Made by a program: the position numbers and the translations under genes. The notes beneath the pieces were generated by a model that was given only the letters and a program-made list of their open reading frames with translations, was not told the origin of the DNA and searched no databases. A stretch of DNA of 64,000 bases from CAXSBR01 sp964236495 (GTDB taxonomy: Bacteria; Actinomycetota; Actinomycetes; Mycobacteriales; Jatrophihabitantaceae): contig CAXSBR010000003.1 in the NCBI GenBank assembly GCA_964236495.1, positions 124,001 through 188,000 of the forward strand. The letters are read 5' to 3'. Shown piece by piece: positions 7,916 to 15,486 of the stretch (position 1 is the first letter of the stretch; each line of letters starts with the position of its first letter).

Positions 7916-9142
7916 TCAGCTGCCGCCGGCGTTGAGCGTCACCGTGATCGGCTTGAAGCTCGACCCGGTGGTGTCCTCGTTGTCGGCTTTCAACGCGGCG
8001 AGGGCCTTGACGGTGTAGGCGTTCGTATACGCCAAGCCCTCGGGCGCCTTGGTCAGCACCGTCTTGCCGTCGCTGTTCTTGGTACCGGACGCGATCTTGA
8101 TTGTCTGGGCCCATGCCGCCGCGTTCACCGTGCCGATTCCCTGCGCGGACGGCCAGATCAGCTTGTTCACCTCGTTCATCTGCCACAGCTGGTGGCTGGC
8201 GCCCAGCTTCGAGCCGCTCTTGACCACGATGTCGCGGCACTCCTGGGCGTGGGTCGAGCAGTAGATCCAGCCCTGGTAACTGCCCGTGAGCAGCTTGACC
8301 GTCGTCGCCTGGTACTTGGCGTCGGACTGCAGTTTGGTTGTGTCGGCCCAGATTGCGTCCTGCAACATGGCGACTCCGTCGGTCTGCCAGCTGATGACGT
8401 TGAAGTCGTCGGGGGTGTAGAGCTTGCCGGTCTTGGGATTCTTGGCCTCCAGCACCTGGGCGTACTCGTTGTACTTCATGGCTTGGGCTGCGTCGATGTC
8501 ACCGTTGAGCAGGGCCTGCATGTCGAACTGCTGTTGCACCAATTTGACGTCCGAGGCCGGGTTCAGCCCGGCCTTGGTCATGCCCGCGAACAGTTCGAAC
8601 TCGTTGCCGAAGCCCCAGTTGCCGACTTTCTTACCCTTGAGCTGGACCGGATCGGTGATGTTCTTGGCCTTGAACGACACCTGGGTGGTGCCCGAGCGCT
8701 GAAACACCTGACCGACGTCGGTGATCTTGGCGCCTGCCTCGCGCGATTGGAGCGCCTTGGGCACCCACGCGATCGCGAAGTCGGCGTTGCCCTTGCTGAG
8801 CACGTCCTGGGGCACGATGGTCGGTCCGCCCTCGAGCAGGCTCACGTCTAGCCCCTGCTTCGTGTAGAAGCCCTTCTCCTTGGCCACGATGTAGCCGGCG
8901 AACTGGGCCTGGTTGACCCACTGCAGTTGCAGTTTGACCTTGGTCGGCGCGGTGGACGTTTCGGTCGAGGTGCTTGCCGAGGTGCTTTCCGGGGTGTTCG
9001 CCGAAGAGCTTGCCGAGGTGCTTGCCGAAGAGCCGGCCGTCGCACTGGAAGATTTCTTGGAACTGCTGCAGGCGGCCAATCCGAACGCTGCCGTCAGCGC
9101 TAATGCGACCGTCGTCACTAGCTGTGTGCTGGTCTTTGCCAC
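7916..9142 (-). CDS. ABC transporter substrate-binding lipoprotein (NMT1/ThiY-like)
   Basis: A 408-aa lipoprotein: a short charged start, a hydrophobic stretch (VTTVALALTAAFGLAAC) ending in the lipobox LAAC, then a roughly 45-residue Ser/Thr/Ala linker with repetitive DNA, then the binding domain. LQLQWVNQAQFAGYIVAKEK and GLDVSLLEGGP match the start of ThiY/RibY/NMT1-like proteins that bind pyrimidine or flavin-type ligands. Context suggests a purine, pyrimidine or related heterocycle, but the ligand cannot be read from sequence. GTG 9142 is chosen because it gives a proper lipoprotein signal and has GGGAG upstream. It is the last gene of a five-gene - strand run, 139 bases after the first permease gene's stop. 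Confidence 0.88.
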   Translation of the reverse strand: MAKTSTQLVTTVALALTAAFGLAACSSSKKSSSATAGSSASTSASSSANTPESTSASTSTETSTAPTKVKLQLQWVNQAQFAGYIVAKEKGFYTKQGLDVSLLEGGPTIVPQDVLSKGNADFAIAWVPKALQSREAGAKITDVGQVFQRSGTTQVSFKAKNITDPVQLKGKKVGNWGFGNEFELFAGMTKAGLNPASDVKLVQQQFDMQALLNGDIDAAQAMKYNEYAQVLEAKNPKTGKLYTPDDFNVISWQTDGVAMLQDAIWADTTKLQSDAKYQATTVKLLTGSYQGWIYCSTHAQECRDIVVKSGSKLGASHQLWQMNEVNKLIWPSAQGIGTVNAAAWAQTIKIASGTKNSDGKTVLTKAPEGLAYTNAYTVKALAALKADNEDTTGSSFKPITVTLNAGGS

Positions 9143-9281
9143 AGTTGGTTCTCCCGTTCTCGATGTGTCCGTTTTGGCTGGTGTCCATACTCGGGCGGCC
9201 GTAGGTGACCTGGGCAGCCGCGCCGCTGCGACCCGTCGATTGCGTTGGAGTTGTGAATGGTCGCCGGTGGTCACCCGGCCG

Positions 9282-10106
9282 TCATTCGGCTGAGACCACT
9301 CGCGAGCGCATGGCCAGCCAGTCGATCAACCCGGCGACAATGTAGAAGATCAGCCCGAGCACCACCGCGCCCAGAACGTAGGCCCAGGCCAGCGGCGTGT
9401 TGCTGGCTGCCACCGCCGAATTGATCTTCGGGCCCAGACCCTGTTGAAGGCCACCGAAGTACTCGGCGACGACGGCCGAGATCACGGCCAGTGAAGCCGC
9501 GATGCGCAGGCCGGTGAAGAAGTAGGGCAGCGCCGAGGGAATCCGGATCGTGCGCAGGGTGTCGGTGCCCGACGCGGCCAGGCTGGCCATCAGCTCGGCG
9601 TGCACGGCCGTGATCTGGCTCAGCCCCCGCACGGTGTTGACGAACACGGGAACGAACACACTGACGACGACCACTATTCGCCGCGGCACCGTGGACGTGG
9701 TGTCGAACATGAAGTTGAGTAACGGAGCGAGCACGACGATCGGCATCGTGGCCAGCGCCGCGGCCAGCGGAGTGATCAGCTCGTTGACGATCCGCAGCCG
9801 GGCCGCGATCGCGGCGGCGACGAGGGCGAGCACCGCCCCGACGACGAGCCCCACGAGTGCGTTGCGACCGGTGTTGGCTGCGGCCGAGGCGATGTTCGAG
9901 GCCGAGCCGGTGAGGGCGGTCCAGATCGCGCTCGGGGCGGGCAGCACGATGGACTGGATGTGGCGCCAGCGCACCAGGCCTTCCCAGAGCAGCACGACGA
10001 CCGCGCCGAAGACAATGGGCGGCACGATCGCGCCGGCCAGAGATCCTGACTGCTGCAGCACCGCACCTGATCGCCCGACCGAAGGCACCGAGGTCGCCGT
10101 CGTCAC
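9282..10106 (-). CDS. ABC transporter permease (NitT/TauT/SsuC type)
   Basis: A 274-aa inner-membrane protein with about six predicted transmembrane segments. The BPD_transp_1 coupling loop is visible as AELMASLAASGTDTLRTIRI, the EAA-like motif that docks on the ATPase. The protein starts 4 bases before the ATPase gene ends (ATGA overlap), so the two are translationally coupled. It would form half of the membrane channel, paired with the larger permease at 10924-11844. Confidence 0.9.
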   Translation of the reverse strand: MTTATSVPSVGRSGAVLQQSGSLAGAIVPPIVFGAVVVLLWEGLVRWRHIQSIVLPAPSAIWTALTGSASNIASAAANTGRNALVGLVVGAVLALVAAAIAARLRIVNELITPLAAALATMPIVVLAPLLNFMFDTTSTVPRRIVVVVSVFVPVFVNTVRGLSQITAVHAELMASLAASGTDTLRTIRIPSALPYFFTGLRIAASLAVISAVVAEYFGGLQQGLGPKINSAVAASNTPLAWAYVLGAVVLGLIFYIVAGLIDWLAMRSRVVSAE

Positions 10107-10927
10107 AACGCGCCCTGAGCCGGGCCGACGGGACCGGCGGTGGCGACTGGATCGGCTGTGCCCGTGCCGGTTCGCAGAGCCTCGCGAACAGCGGTGATGG
10201 CGGCGAAGAACTTCGGCGCCTCCCGGGTTTCGAACGTGCGCTCACCCAGGTCGACTTCGACAATGCTGCTGATTCGGCCCGGTCGCGGTGACATCACCAC
10301 GACCCGGTCGGCCAGGAAGACCGCCTCGGGAATCGAGTGCGTTACGAACACGACCGCGGCACCGGTCTCGGCCGCGATGCGCACCAGCTCGGACTGCATC
10401 CGCTCGCGGGTCATCTCGTCGAGTGCGCCGAACGGTTCGTCCATCAGAAGCAGAGCGGGTTTCTCGGCCAACGCGCGCGCGATCGCCACCCGCTGCTGCA
10501 TGCCACCGGAAAGCTGCTGCGGGGTGCGATCGGCGAAGTCGGCCAGTCCGACGAGGTCCAACAGCTCGGTGGCGCGTCGTCTGCGTTCGTCTTTTCCGAC
10601 GCCGTGCAGGCTGAGCGGCAGTTCGACGTTGGCCAGTACGGTTCGCCAGTCGAGCAGCCCGGCCGACTGGAAGGCGAAACCGTAGTCCTGGTCGAGACGG
10701 GCCTGGCGAGCAGTCTTGCCGTTGACCGCAACGGTGCCAGATGTCGCGGCCAGCAGGTCGGCGATCACGCGTAGCAGCGTCGACTTGCCGCATCCCGACG
10801 GCCCGATAAGGGCGACGAACTCGCCGCGACCGACGGAGAGGTCGACGTCGGCCAGCGCGACGGTCTCCGAACGGCGACTGGTGAACACCTTGCCGACGCC
10901 GACCAGTTCGACAGCTGCCTCGCTCAT
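10103..10927 (-). CDS. ABC transporter ATP-binding protein (NitT/TauT type)
   Basis: A 274-aa ATPase with all motifs: Walker A GPSGCGKST, Q-loop in DYGFAFQSAGL, signature LSGGMQQRV, Walker B LLLMDEPFGALDE and H-loop VTHS. It powers import through the two permeases on either side. Start ATG 10927 overlaps the upstream permease stop (ATGA), and its own stop overlaps the downstream permease start. A longer upstream frame only shadows the permease gene. Confidence 0.95.
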   Translation of the reverse strand: MSEAAVELVGVGKVFTSRRSETVALADVDLSVGRGEFVALIGPSGCGKSTLLRVIADLLAATSGTVAVNGKTARQARLDQDYGFAFQSAGLLDWRTVLANVELPLSLHGVGKDERRRRATELLDLVGLADFADRTPQQLSGGMQQRVAIARALAEKPALLLMDEPFGALDEMTRERMQSELVRIAAETGAAVVFVTHSIPEAVFLADRVVVMSPRPGRISSIVEVDLGERTFETREAPKFFAAITAVREALRTGTGTADPVATAGPVGPAQGAL

Positions 10928-11844
10928 CGAGCCGACCCCACCTGATACTTGCGCAAACCGAGATCGACCAGGCCGACGATGGTAGCGGCGATCAGGCCCA
11001 TAACGGCCGCGCCGATCACCGCGGTGTACAGACGCGACGGATCGCCGGTGCTGGCTTGGGAGTAGTCGAGGATCAGTCGACCGATGCCGCCGCGCGCGCC
11101 GATCGAGAACTCGGCCACCACCGCGCCGACGACCGCAGCCGCCGCACCCAGGCGCAGCGCAGGAATCAGGAACGGCACCGCGGCGGGGGTCTTCAGGCGG
11201 CGCACCGTTGCCCACCAACCGGTCGCGTAGGTGCGAAACAGCTCGGTATGAATCGAGGACGGCGCCTTGAGCCCGCGCAGCATTCCCACCGATACGGGGA
11301 AGAAGGCCAGGTAGGCGGCGATCACGCAAACCGACATCCACGGTTGCCAGTCCAGTGAGCCGATGCGCAGATCCGCGCCCCACCCTGTCACCAGCGGCGC
11401 GAACGCCACGATGGGCACGGTCTGACTCAGGACCACCCACGGCAGGATGGCCCGCTCGGCGAGGCGGAACCGATCCATCACCAGAGCGAGCGCGACACCG
11501 ACCACGACACCGATGAGCAAGCCGCCCAGGGCCAGGCGCAAGGAGTAAAGCACGGCCGATGCGACCGAGGAGAACACCGTCGAACTACCGGCCAGCGACA
11601 CCTCCTGATGGCCGAACTCGCCGAAAATCGTCCACAGGTGGGGCATGGCCGCATCGGTGGTGCGCGGCAGGAGCGGAACGCCTGCGATGGTGACTCCCTT
11701 ACCGGGACCGATCTCCTTGTACCCCTCCCAGGCGAGCGCAACGACGAGCAAAGCCAGCACCACCCTCACTGCGCGCCGGACGTAGCCGGCCCAGCGGGTA
11801 CCGCTCACGCTGCGTCCCTGCAGTCGGTCAAGGTCCTGGCTCAT
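10924..11844 (-). CDS. ABC transporter permease, second subunit
   Basis: A 306-aa permease of the same superfamily as the gene at 9282-10106 but longer at the N-terminus, with a roughly 65-residue periplasmic stretch after the first membrane segment. The EAA-like coupling loop is HTELFRTYATGWWATVRRLK. Two different permeases with one ATPase suggest a heterodimeric channel. Its ATG overlaps the stop of a 78-codon ORF upstream (ATGA at 11841-11844) and its stop overlaps the ATPase start, giving one tightly coupled transcription unit. Confidence 0.9.
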   Translation of the reverse strand: MSQDLDRLQGRSVSGTRWAGYVRRAVRVVLALLVVALAWEGYKEIGPGKGVTIAGVPLLPRTTDAAMPHLWTIFGEFGHQEVSLAGSSTVFSSVASAVLYSLRLALGGLLIGVVVGVALALVMDRFRLAERAILPWVVLSQTVPIVAFAPLVTGWGADLRIGSLDWQPWMSVCVIAAYLAFFPVSVGMLRGLKAPSSIHTELFRTYATGWWATVRRLKTPAAVPFLIPALRLGAAAAVVGAVVAEFSIGARGGIGRLILDYSQASTGDPSRLYTAVIGAAVMGLIAATIVGLVDLGLRKYQVGSAR

Positions 11845-12077
11845 GTTTCGGCCTGTTCGGCCGGATCGGCACTGCGCCGGGCGAGCGGATCGTTTCCTAT
11901 CTCACGGTCGTCCCGCTTGGCGCCTGTGAAGTAACGGTTGCTTCGCCGGGGTTTGCTCCACCCGAAGCCGGGGCCGGCCGAGGCCGCCTCGCGCGCCACC
12001 GAGCCGTGCTTCTCGCTCATCGAAGCGTGGTCACCCGTCCAGGTCGTCTGGGCACTCGCCGCGTGAACGATCGTCAT
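11841..12077 (-). CDS. Small uncharacterised protein coupled to the ABC importer
   Basis: I do not recognise this 78-aa ORF. Its TGA overlaps the permease ATG in the 4-base ATGA arrangement seen at every other junction of the operon, codons are rich in G/C at the third position, and GAAGGGAAG lies 8 bases before ATG 12077. The product is hydrophilic and basic in the middle (SKPRRSNRYFTGAKRDD), with no signal peptide or membrane segment. It could be a cytosolic accessory factor or simply a translated leader for the operon. An inner ATG at 12020 would give a 59-aa version but has no clear ribosome binding site. Confidence 0.5.
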   Translation of the reverse strand: MTIVHAASAQTTWTGDHASMSEKHGSVAREAASAGPGFGWSKPRRSNRYFTGAKRDDREIGNDPLARRSADPAEQAET

Positions 12078-12181
12078 GAGCGGGGCTTCCCTTCGTCGAG
12101 TGCGCCAGGTAGACGGGTGATTGTCGACGGTCTCGGTTTCTTCCACATTTCGCTGGACGGACTCCTTCTTCCGACCTCACC

Positions 12182-12220
12182 GCGCTGGATCGTCGCGCTG
12201 AATCGTCGCGCTGAATCGTC
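12182..12220. repeat. Three tandem 13-bp units upstream of the ABC operon
   Basis: The unit GCGCTGAATCGTC occurs perfectly at 12195-12207 and 12208-12220, and with one change at 12182-12194. It lies 105-143 bases upstream of the first ORF of the importer operon, inside a gene-free stretch that also holds a CCCAGCCCGGCC-type low-complexity run near 12340-12366. It could be a repeated operator or plain slippage. Confidence 0.6.
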
Positions 12221-12374
12221 GCGCCAGAGGCGATCGCGACGCGCCGAGCATGCAGACCCACTGGCCGCGTCACCGGCACGGTGTACAGCGAGAAGGCACT
12301 GCGTCAAGGCCTGGGCCGAGGTTGAGACCGACCTGCGCCCGGCCCAGCCCAGCCCGGCCCAGCCCACAGTCGGG

Positions 12375-12722
12375 TCAGCGCGGCGGAACGACGCGTAGGT
12401 GGTTGCGGCGCCCGGTTGTTCCCGTCGCGGCGCCCTCGCGGTAGTCGGGCTCCACACGGGCCGCCTCGCGCACCGCGTCGGCGAGCGCCTCCAAATCGTC
12501 GGCGTGCGGAATCGGGGCGGGGAACTCGCCTTCGTGGCGCATCACGGTCCAGCCGCGCGGCACGGTGAAACCGAGCGCATGCTCCTCACACAGGTCATAG
12601 GAGTGTGGCTCGGCGAACGAGGCCAGCGGACCGACGACGGCGGTGGAGTCGGAGTAGATGTAGGTCAGCGTCGCCACGGCCGAACGCGAACAGCCGGTGC
12701 GCATGCAGCGCCGCACTATCAT
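12375..12722 (-). CDS. DUF3499 family protein
   Basis: A 115-aa actinobacterial protein. It begins MIVRRCMRTGCSRSAVATLTY, with a CxxxxC pair near the N-terminus and a second metal-type patch (LCEEHALGFTVPRGW) near residue 50, suggesting a small zinc-binding fold. Function is unknown. The family is usually found divergent from a zincin-like gene, as here (12984-13421). ATG 12722 is chosen because it starts at the family N-terminus; upstream codons are not conserved-looking. Confidence 0.85.
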   Translation of the reverse strand: MIVRRCMRTGCSRSAVATLTYIYSDSTAVVGPLASFAEPHSYDLCEEHALGFTVPRGWTVMRHEGEFPAPIPHADDLEALADAVREAARVEPDYREGAATGTTGRRNHLRVVPPR

Positions 12723-12983
12723 GGGCGTCGCTCTCCCGTCGGCCCCGCTTCGGGACGTGTTCTCGTTGTGCGCCCTGTGCCGAGCAAGTCGGATATGGTC
12801 GGCTTGAAAGCGTCGATGTACTGGGGTCGACGCTCGCTTCCACAGGCACCCTATCCGCCGCACATCCGTTCGCCGGGCTCGACACGATCGGATTTGCGTG
12901 CCAGTGCACGGACCATTCCGTTCGTGCTCTCTGCAGGCGCGGACAGCGGTACCGGCGACGCAGCCGGACTAGGATCGCGGCTT

Positions 12984-13421
12984 ATGAGCGCCCGCCGAGA
13001 TCGCCACGGCCGCGGGCTGCGCACCTCACTCGCGCCTCGCACGGTGCCCATCGCGCACTCCCCGACCGAAGCCTTCGACGCCGCGATCCTCGATGCGCTG
13101 GAGCACCTCGAGGCGCACGGTCTGAGCGAGTTGGCCGACGTCGAGTTCGCTGTCGAAGATGTGCCTGACGTGCCGGGGATCGCCGGCGGCTCCGACGTGC
13201 TGGCCGATGCCGGAGTGCCACTGGCGCAGGCGCATCCGCGCGGGCTCGGTGGCGTAAGCGGCCCGCTGGTGGTGCTGTACCGCCGACCGCTGGAGTCGCG
13301 CGCGCTGGACGCCGAAGATCTGGGCGCTTTGATCGAGAACGTCGTCATCGACCGAGTGGCCCACCTGCTGGGCCGCGATCCGGCCGATCTCGATCCGCAC
13401 TACGACGACCGCGACGACTGA
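12984..13421 (+). CDS. Zincin-like (PF06262-type) family protein lacking the HExxH motif
   Basis: A 145-aa protein labelled 'metallopeptidase family protein' in most actinobacteria. The start (MSARRDRHGRGLR) and the strand-helix pattern ending in LVVLYRRPLESRALDAEDL match that family. At the place of the metal helix it reads NVVIDRVAHLLGRDPADLDP, so only one His of a HExxH motif is present and zinc protease activity looks unlikely. Start ATG 12984 gives the family N-terminus. It is divergent from DUF3499, a conserved pairing. Confidence 0.8.
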   Translation: MSARRDRHGRGLRTSLAPRTVPIAHSPTEAFDAAILDALEHLEAHGLSELADVEFAVEDVPDVPGIAGGSDVLADAGVPLAQAHPRGLGGVSGPLVVLYRRPLESRALDAEDLGALIENVVIDRVAHLLGRDPADLDPHYDDRDD

Positions 13422-13448
13422 TCGACCCACCGCCCGGTATTACGGGGT

Positions 13449-13494
13449 GGCTCGCTTCTGGTCACCCACACTCATATTCAGGGCTGGGCGACCA
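13449..13494. repeat. Direct repeat copy 1 flanking the Fic remnant
   Basis: This 46-base sequence, with core GGTCACCCACACTCA, recurs at 14072-14115 with a few substitutions and a two-base length difference. Each copy has nearly complementary ends (TGGTCACC and GGCGACCA here), so it can also fold into a stem-loop. It begins 28 bases after the zincin-like gene's stop. Confidence 0.7.
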
Positions 13495-13712
13495 GGACCG
13501 GTGCAAGCGGGACCCACGCGACCGGGACCACGCAGCAGAGATTACGCAGCCGGGACCACGCACAGAGGCCAGAGGTGCCTGCACCGCCCGCCGACCTGAG
13601 CAGCGTTCCTCGTTTTGACCTGTTTCGTCCGATAGCGCTTCGCCGTATCAACATGCGCGTTTGACCTGCAACTTTAGGCATCGGTTTGCCGTATCAATCT
13701 AGGGGAGTTCTG

Positions 13713-13981
13713 ATGCCACGCGGTCGTCCAAGTCGTCAGACGATCTTCGAACGGTTTGCGATTGGTCTGGACGAGCTGCGCCAGTTCGGCGGACTGCCCA
13801 CCCCCGACGAGGCTCGCGGAATCCGGGACGACATCTGGCCTCGAGGCGCACAACTCGACCGCCCTCGAAGGCAACACCCTTGTACTGCGGGAAGTCGAGA
13901 AGCTGCTCGAGAACGGCAACGCGGTCGGCGCCAAGCCGCTGAAGGACTACCTAGCTCATCGCCAACCGGTGGATCTCCCGT
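13713..13981 (+). pseudogene. Fic family protein, N-terminal remnant with frameshift
   Basis: ATG 13713, preceded by AGGGGAG, opens a frame that reads as the N-terminus of a Fic/DOC protein (MPRGRPSRQTIFERFAIGLD, then GGLPTPDEARGIRDDIW). At about 13842 the match moves to another frame and continues LEAHNSTALEGNTLVLREVE and then LENGNAVGAKPLKDYL, the conserved Fic_N inhibitory/ATP region, so one or two bases have been lost or gained. The match stops near 13950. The catalytic HPFxxGNG motif is absent. The next part of the gene lies inverted on the opposite strand (13951-14001). Confidence 0.75.
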
Positions 13982-14001
13982 ATCTCGGTGATAGTCACTA
14001 G
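13951..14001 (-). pseudogene. Inverted Fic fragment
   Basis: The - strand reads LVTITEIREIHRLAMS and then a stop. This matches the helix that in Fic proteins follows the LKDYL region some 30 residues downstream. It is directly apposed, in opposite orientation, to the + strand Fic remnant, so this part of the gene has been inverted. Confidence 0.6.
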
Positions 14002-14071
14002 CCTGTCCGAGACGCGGCTGCTGACGCCGAGGATGAAACGCCGATCCTCGAGATGCCGATGCCATCTGGTC

Positions 14072-14115
14072 GGCTGCTTTTGGTCACCCACACTCACATT
14101 CGGGGCTAGGTGACC
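14072..14115. repeat. Direct repeat copy 2 / hairpin after tadE
   Basis: Second copy of the repeat at 13449-13494. Its ends are perfectly complementary (TGGTCACC and GGTGACCA), and it lies 31 bases beyond the stop of the tadE-like gene on the - strand, so it may serve as that operon's terminator. Together the copies enclose the broken Fic gene, about 580 bases. Confidence 0.65.
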
Positions 14116-14146
14116 ACAACCGACGCCCACCGAGTTACAGGAGTGA

Positions 14147-14671
14147 TCAACCGCTGCGGAAGTCGTCGATGTGCACCCGGTACATGCTCTGAACCAAGAT
14201 CGGGTGGAAGTGCAGGAAGCCGGGCACGGCCGGCGGCGCCAGCTGGCGGTCGACGCAGACGGTGAAGTCCGCGCCGGCCTGCAGCGAGGGCTGCTCGGCC
14301 GGTCCACCACAAGACGTGGCGTCCCCGGCGACGTAGTGCACTACCGGCGTTGCGCCGTAGTGGGCGTCGTCGAAGGCAATCCTCGCCGCAACCCGCGCTC
14401 GGGCGAGCGCGTCGTCGACGTTCTTGCCGGCGGCGAAGGCGCGGCCGGCATCGCGGGCGGCATTAGTGACAGCCAGCTGCGCCTGCTGGACGGTTGCCAC
14501 CGTGACCACCAGATACACCAACGGAACCATCATCAGCACCGCGGCGAACACGAACTCCACCACCGCACTGCCTGCATCTGAACCCACCCGCGCGCTGGAG
14601 TAAGCCAGGTGACGAGCCGTCCGCCGCCCGCCGCCCGGCGCATCGCGTGCGCGGTTTTGGCGGCGCAGCAT
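14147..14671 (-). CDS. TadE-like pseudopilin
   Basis: A protein of up to 174 aa with the TadE/TadG core GSAVVEFVFAAVLMMVPLVY, a class III (prepilin-type) signal with Glu after the cleavage region, then one membrane segment and a periplasmic domain with a Cys pair (TSCGG, FTVCVD). Such minor pseudopilins are needed for Flp pilus assembly. The start is uncertain: ATG 14671 sits in the loop of a very strong hairpin (14649-14702) and gives an Arg-rich leader; GTG 14587 gives a very short leader. It is the last gene of the tad run. Confidence 0.75.
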   Translation of the reverse strand: MLRRQNRARDAPGGGRRTARHLAYSSARVGSDAGSAVVEFVFAAVLMMVPLVYLVVTVATVQQAQLAVTNAARDAGRAFAAGKNVDDALARARVAARIAFDDAHYGATPVVHYVAGDATSCGGPAEQPSLQAGADFTVCVDRQLAPPAVPGFLHFHPILVQSMYRVHIDDFRSG

Positions 14672-14702
14672 CGTATGGATGTCTGCGCCGCCAAAACCGC
14701 GC
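14649..14702. terminator. 20-bp perfect inverted repeat at the tadE gene start
   Basis: Bases 14649-14668 pair perfectly with 14683-14702; the loop adds CATC/GATG pairing, so the stem is about 24 bp. It lies 47 bases after the stop of the upstream pseudopilin gene, where a terminator or mRNA-processing site would be expected, but it also buries the ATG at 14671. It could terminate the upstream message, attenuate tadE expression or be a repeat element. Confidence 0.65.
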
Positions 14703-14748
14703 GGACAACGGCCGGACCCGGGTGTAACGGCGGCAACCCGTGCGCAGC

Positions 14749-15210
14749 TCACGGTGCTTCTTGCAATGAGTGTGCGGTGACGTGGATGCTGCTCAGCGCA
14801 GCGAACGGGAGCAGTATCGAGCGGATCCGCCCGCTGCACTGCACCTCGACCACGGCCAGGCCCGACTGCGCATCTTGCTGCGCCGCCGCGGTGCACGGCA
14901 CTTGAGCGCCCAGCCGGCCTGACAGACCGGTCGCGATCAGTCCACTGGCCCGCGCCGAACCGTCCTGCGGCTGCGCGCCGGCCACCGCCGCATACCGAGC
15001 GCCGTCCGCCGCACTTGCCTCCACGACGTTGCGCACGTAGAAGACGGCCGCAATCTGGAGAACGGCGAACAGCAGGAACACCAGCAGGATCGTGATCATC
15101 ACGAATTCCACGACCGCGGCGCCGCGGTCGCTGCCCGCCGACACCGTGTAGCGGCGTCGCACCGAACCCGACCAGCGGGCGCGGACGTCGGGAACGGTAA
15201 GCGTGGGCAC
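14749..15210 (-). CDS. TadE/TadG-like pseudopilin
   Basis: A 153-aa protein. After an Arg-rich leader (RARWSGSVRRRYTVSAGSDR) comes GAAVVEFVMITILLVFLLFA, the TadE-type cleavage and membrane segment, then a secreted domain of about 85 residues with two Cys (QVPCTAAAQ, EVQCSG) that could form a disulfide. GTG 15210 is the first plausible start; no good Shine-Dalgarno is visible. It lies between the Flp-like pilin and the second TadE-like gene. Confidence 0.75.
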   Translation of the reverse strand: MPTLTVPDVRARWSGSVRRRYTVSAGSDRGAAVVEFVMITILLVFLLFAVLQIAAVFYVRNVVEASAADGARYAAVAGAQPQDGSARASGLIATGLSGRLGAQVPCTAAAQQDAQSGLAVVEVQCSGRIRSILLPFAALSSIHVTAHSLQEAP

Positions 15211-15242
15211 GCTCGGGTAACCGGTCGCTAGCAGGGCCGGCC

Positions 15243-15452
15243 CTATTGGGTGCCGTCGGTGACGGTAGTCATCGCGTGGTCCAGCGCCTGGGTGATCTTG
15301 CCCTTGAAGGCGACGAAGATGACCACCACGAGCCCGGCCGTCATCACGGTGACCATCACCCAGCCAGGGACGTCGCCGCGGTCGGGTTCCTGGCCACGTG
15401 CACGCCGATACGACGTGATTGCCCACGCTGCGAACAGGTCCAGACTGATCAT
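15243..15452 (-). CDS. Flp-type pilin-like small membrane protein
   Basis: This 69-aa protein has a charged N-terminal part (SYRRARGQEPDR), then GDVPGWVMVTVMTAGLVVVI, one membrane segment, and a short polar tail. Position between tadC and the tadE-like genes and the small size fit the major pilin or a pilin-like subunit of actinobacterial Flp pili. It lacks the usual Glu at +5 after the processing Gly, so processing by the TadV peptidase is unproven; no tadV gene is in the window. Confidence 0.7.
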   Translation of the reverse strand: MISLDLFAAWAITSYRRARGQEPDRGDVPGWVMVTVMTAGLVVVIFVAFKGKITQALDHAMTTVTDGTQ

Positions 15453-15486
15453 TGTTTCCTCCGTGTGGTGGTGCGGTGGGTGCCCG

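Noticed and set aside
13427..13450. Terminator after the zincin-like gene
   Set aside because: CCACCGCCC and GGGGTGG pair only imperfectly; the nearby direct repeat may serve instead.
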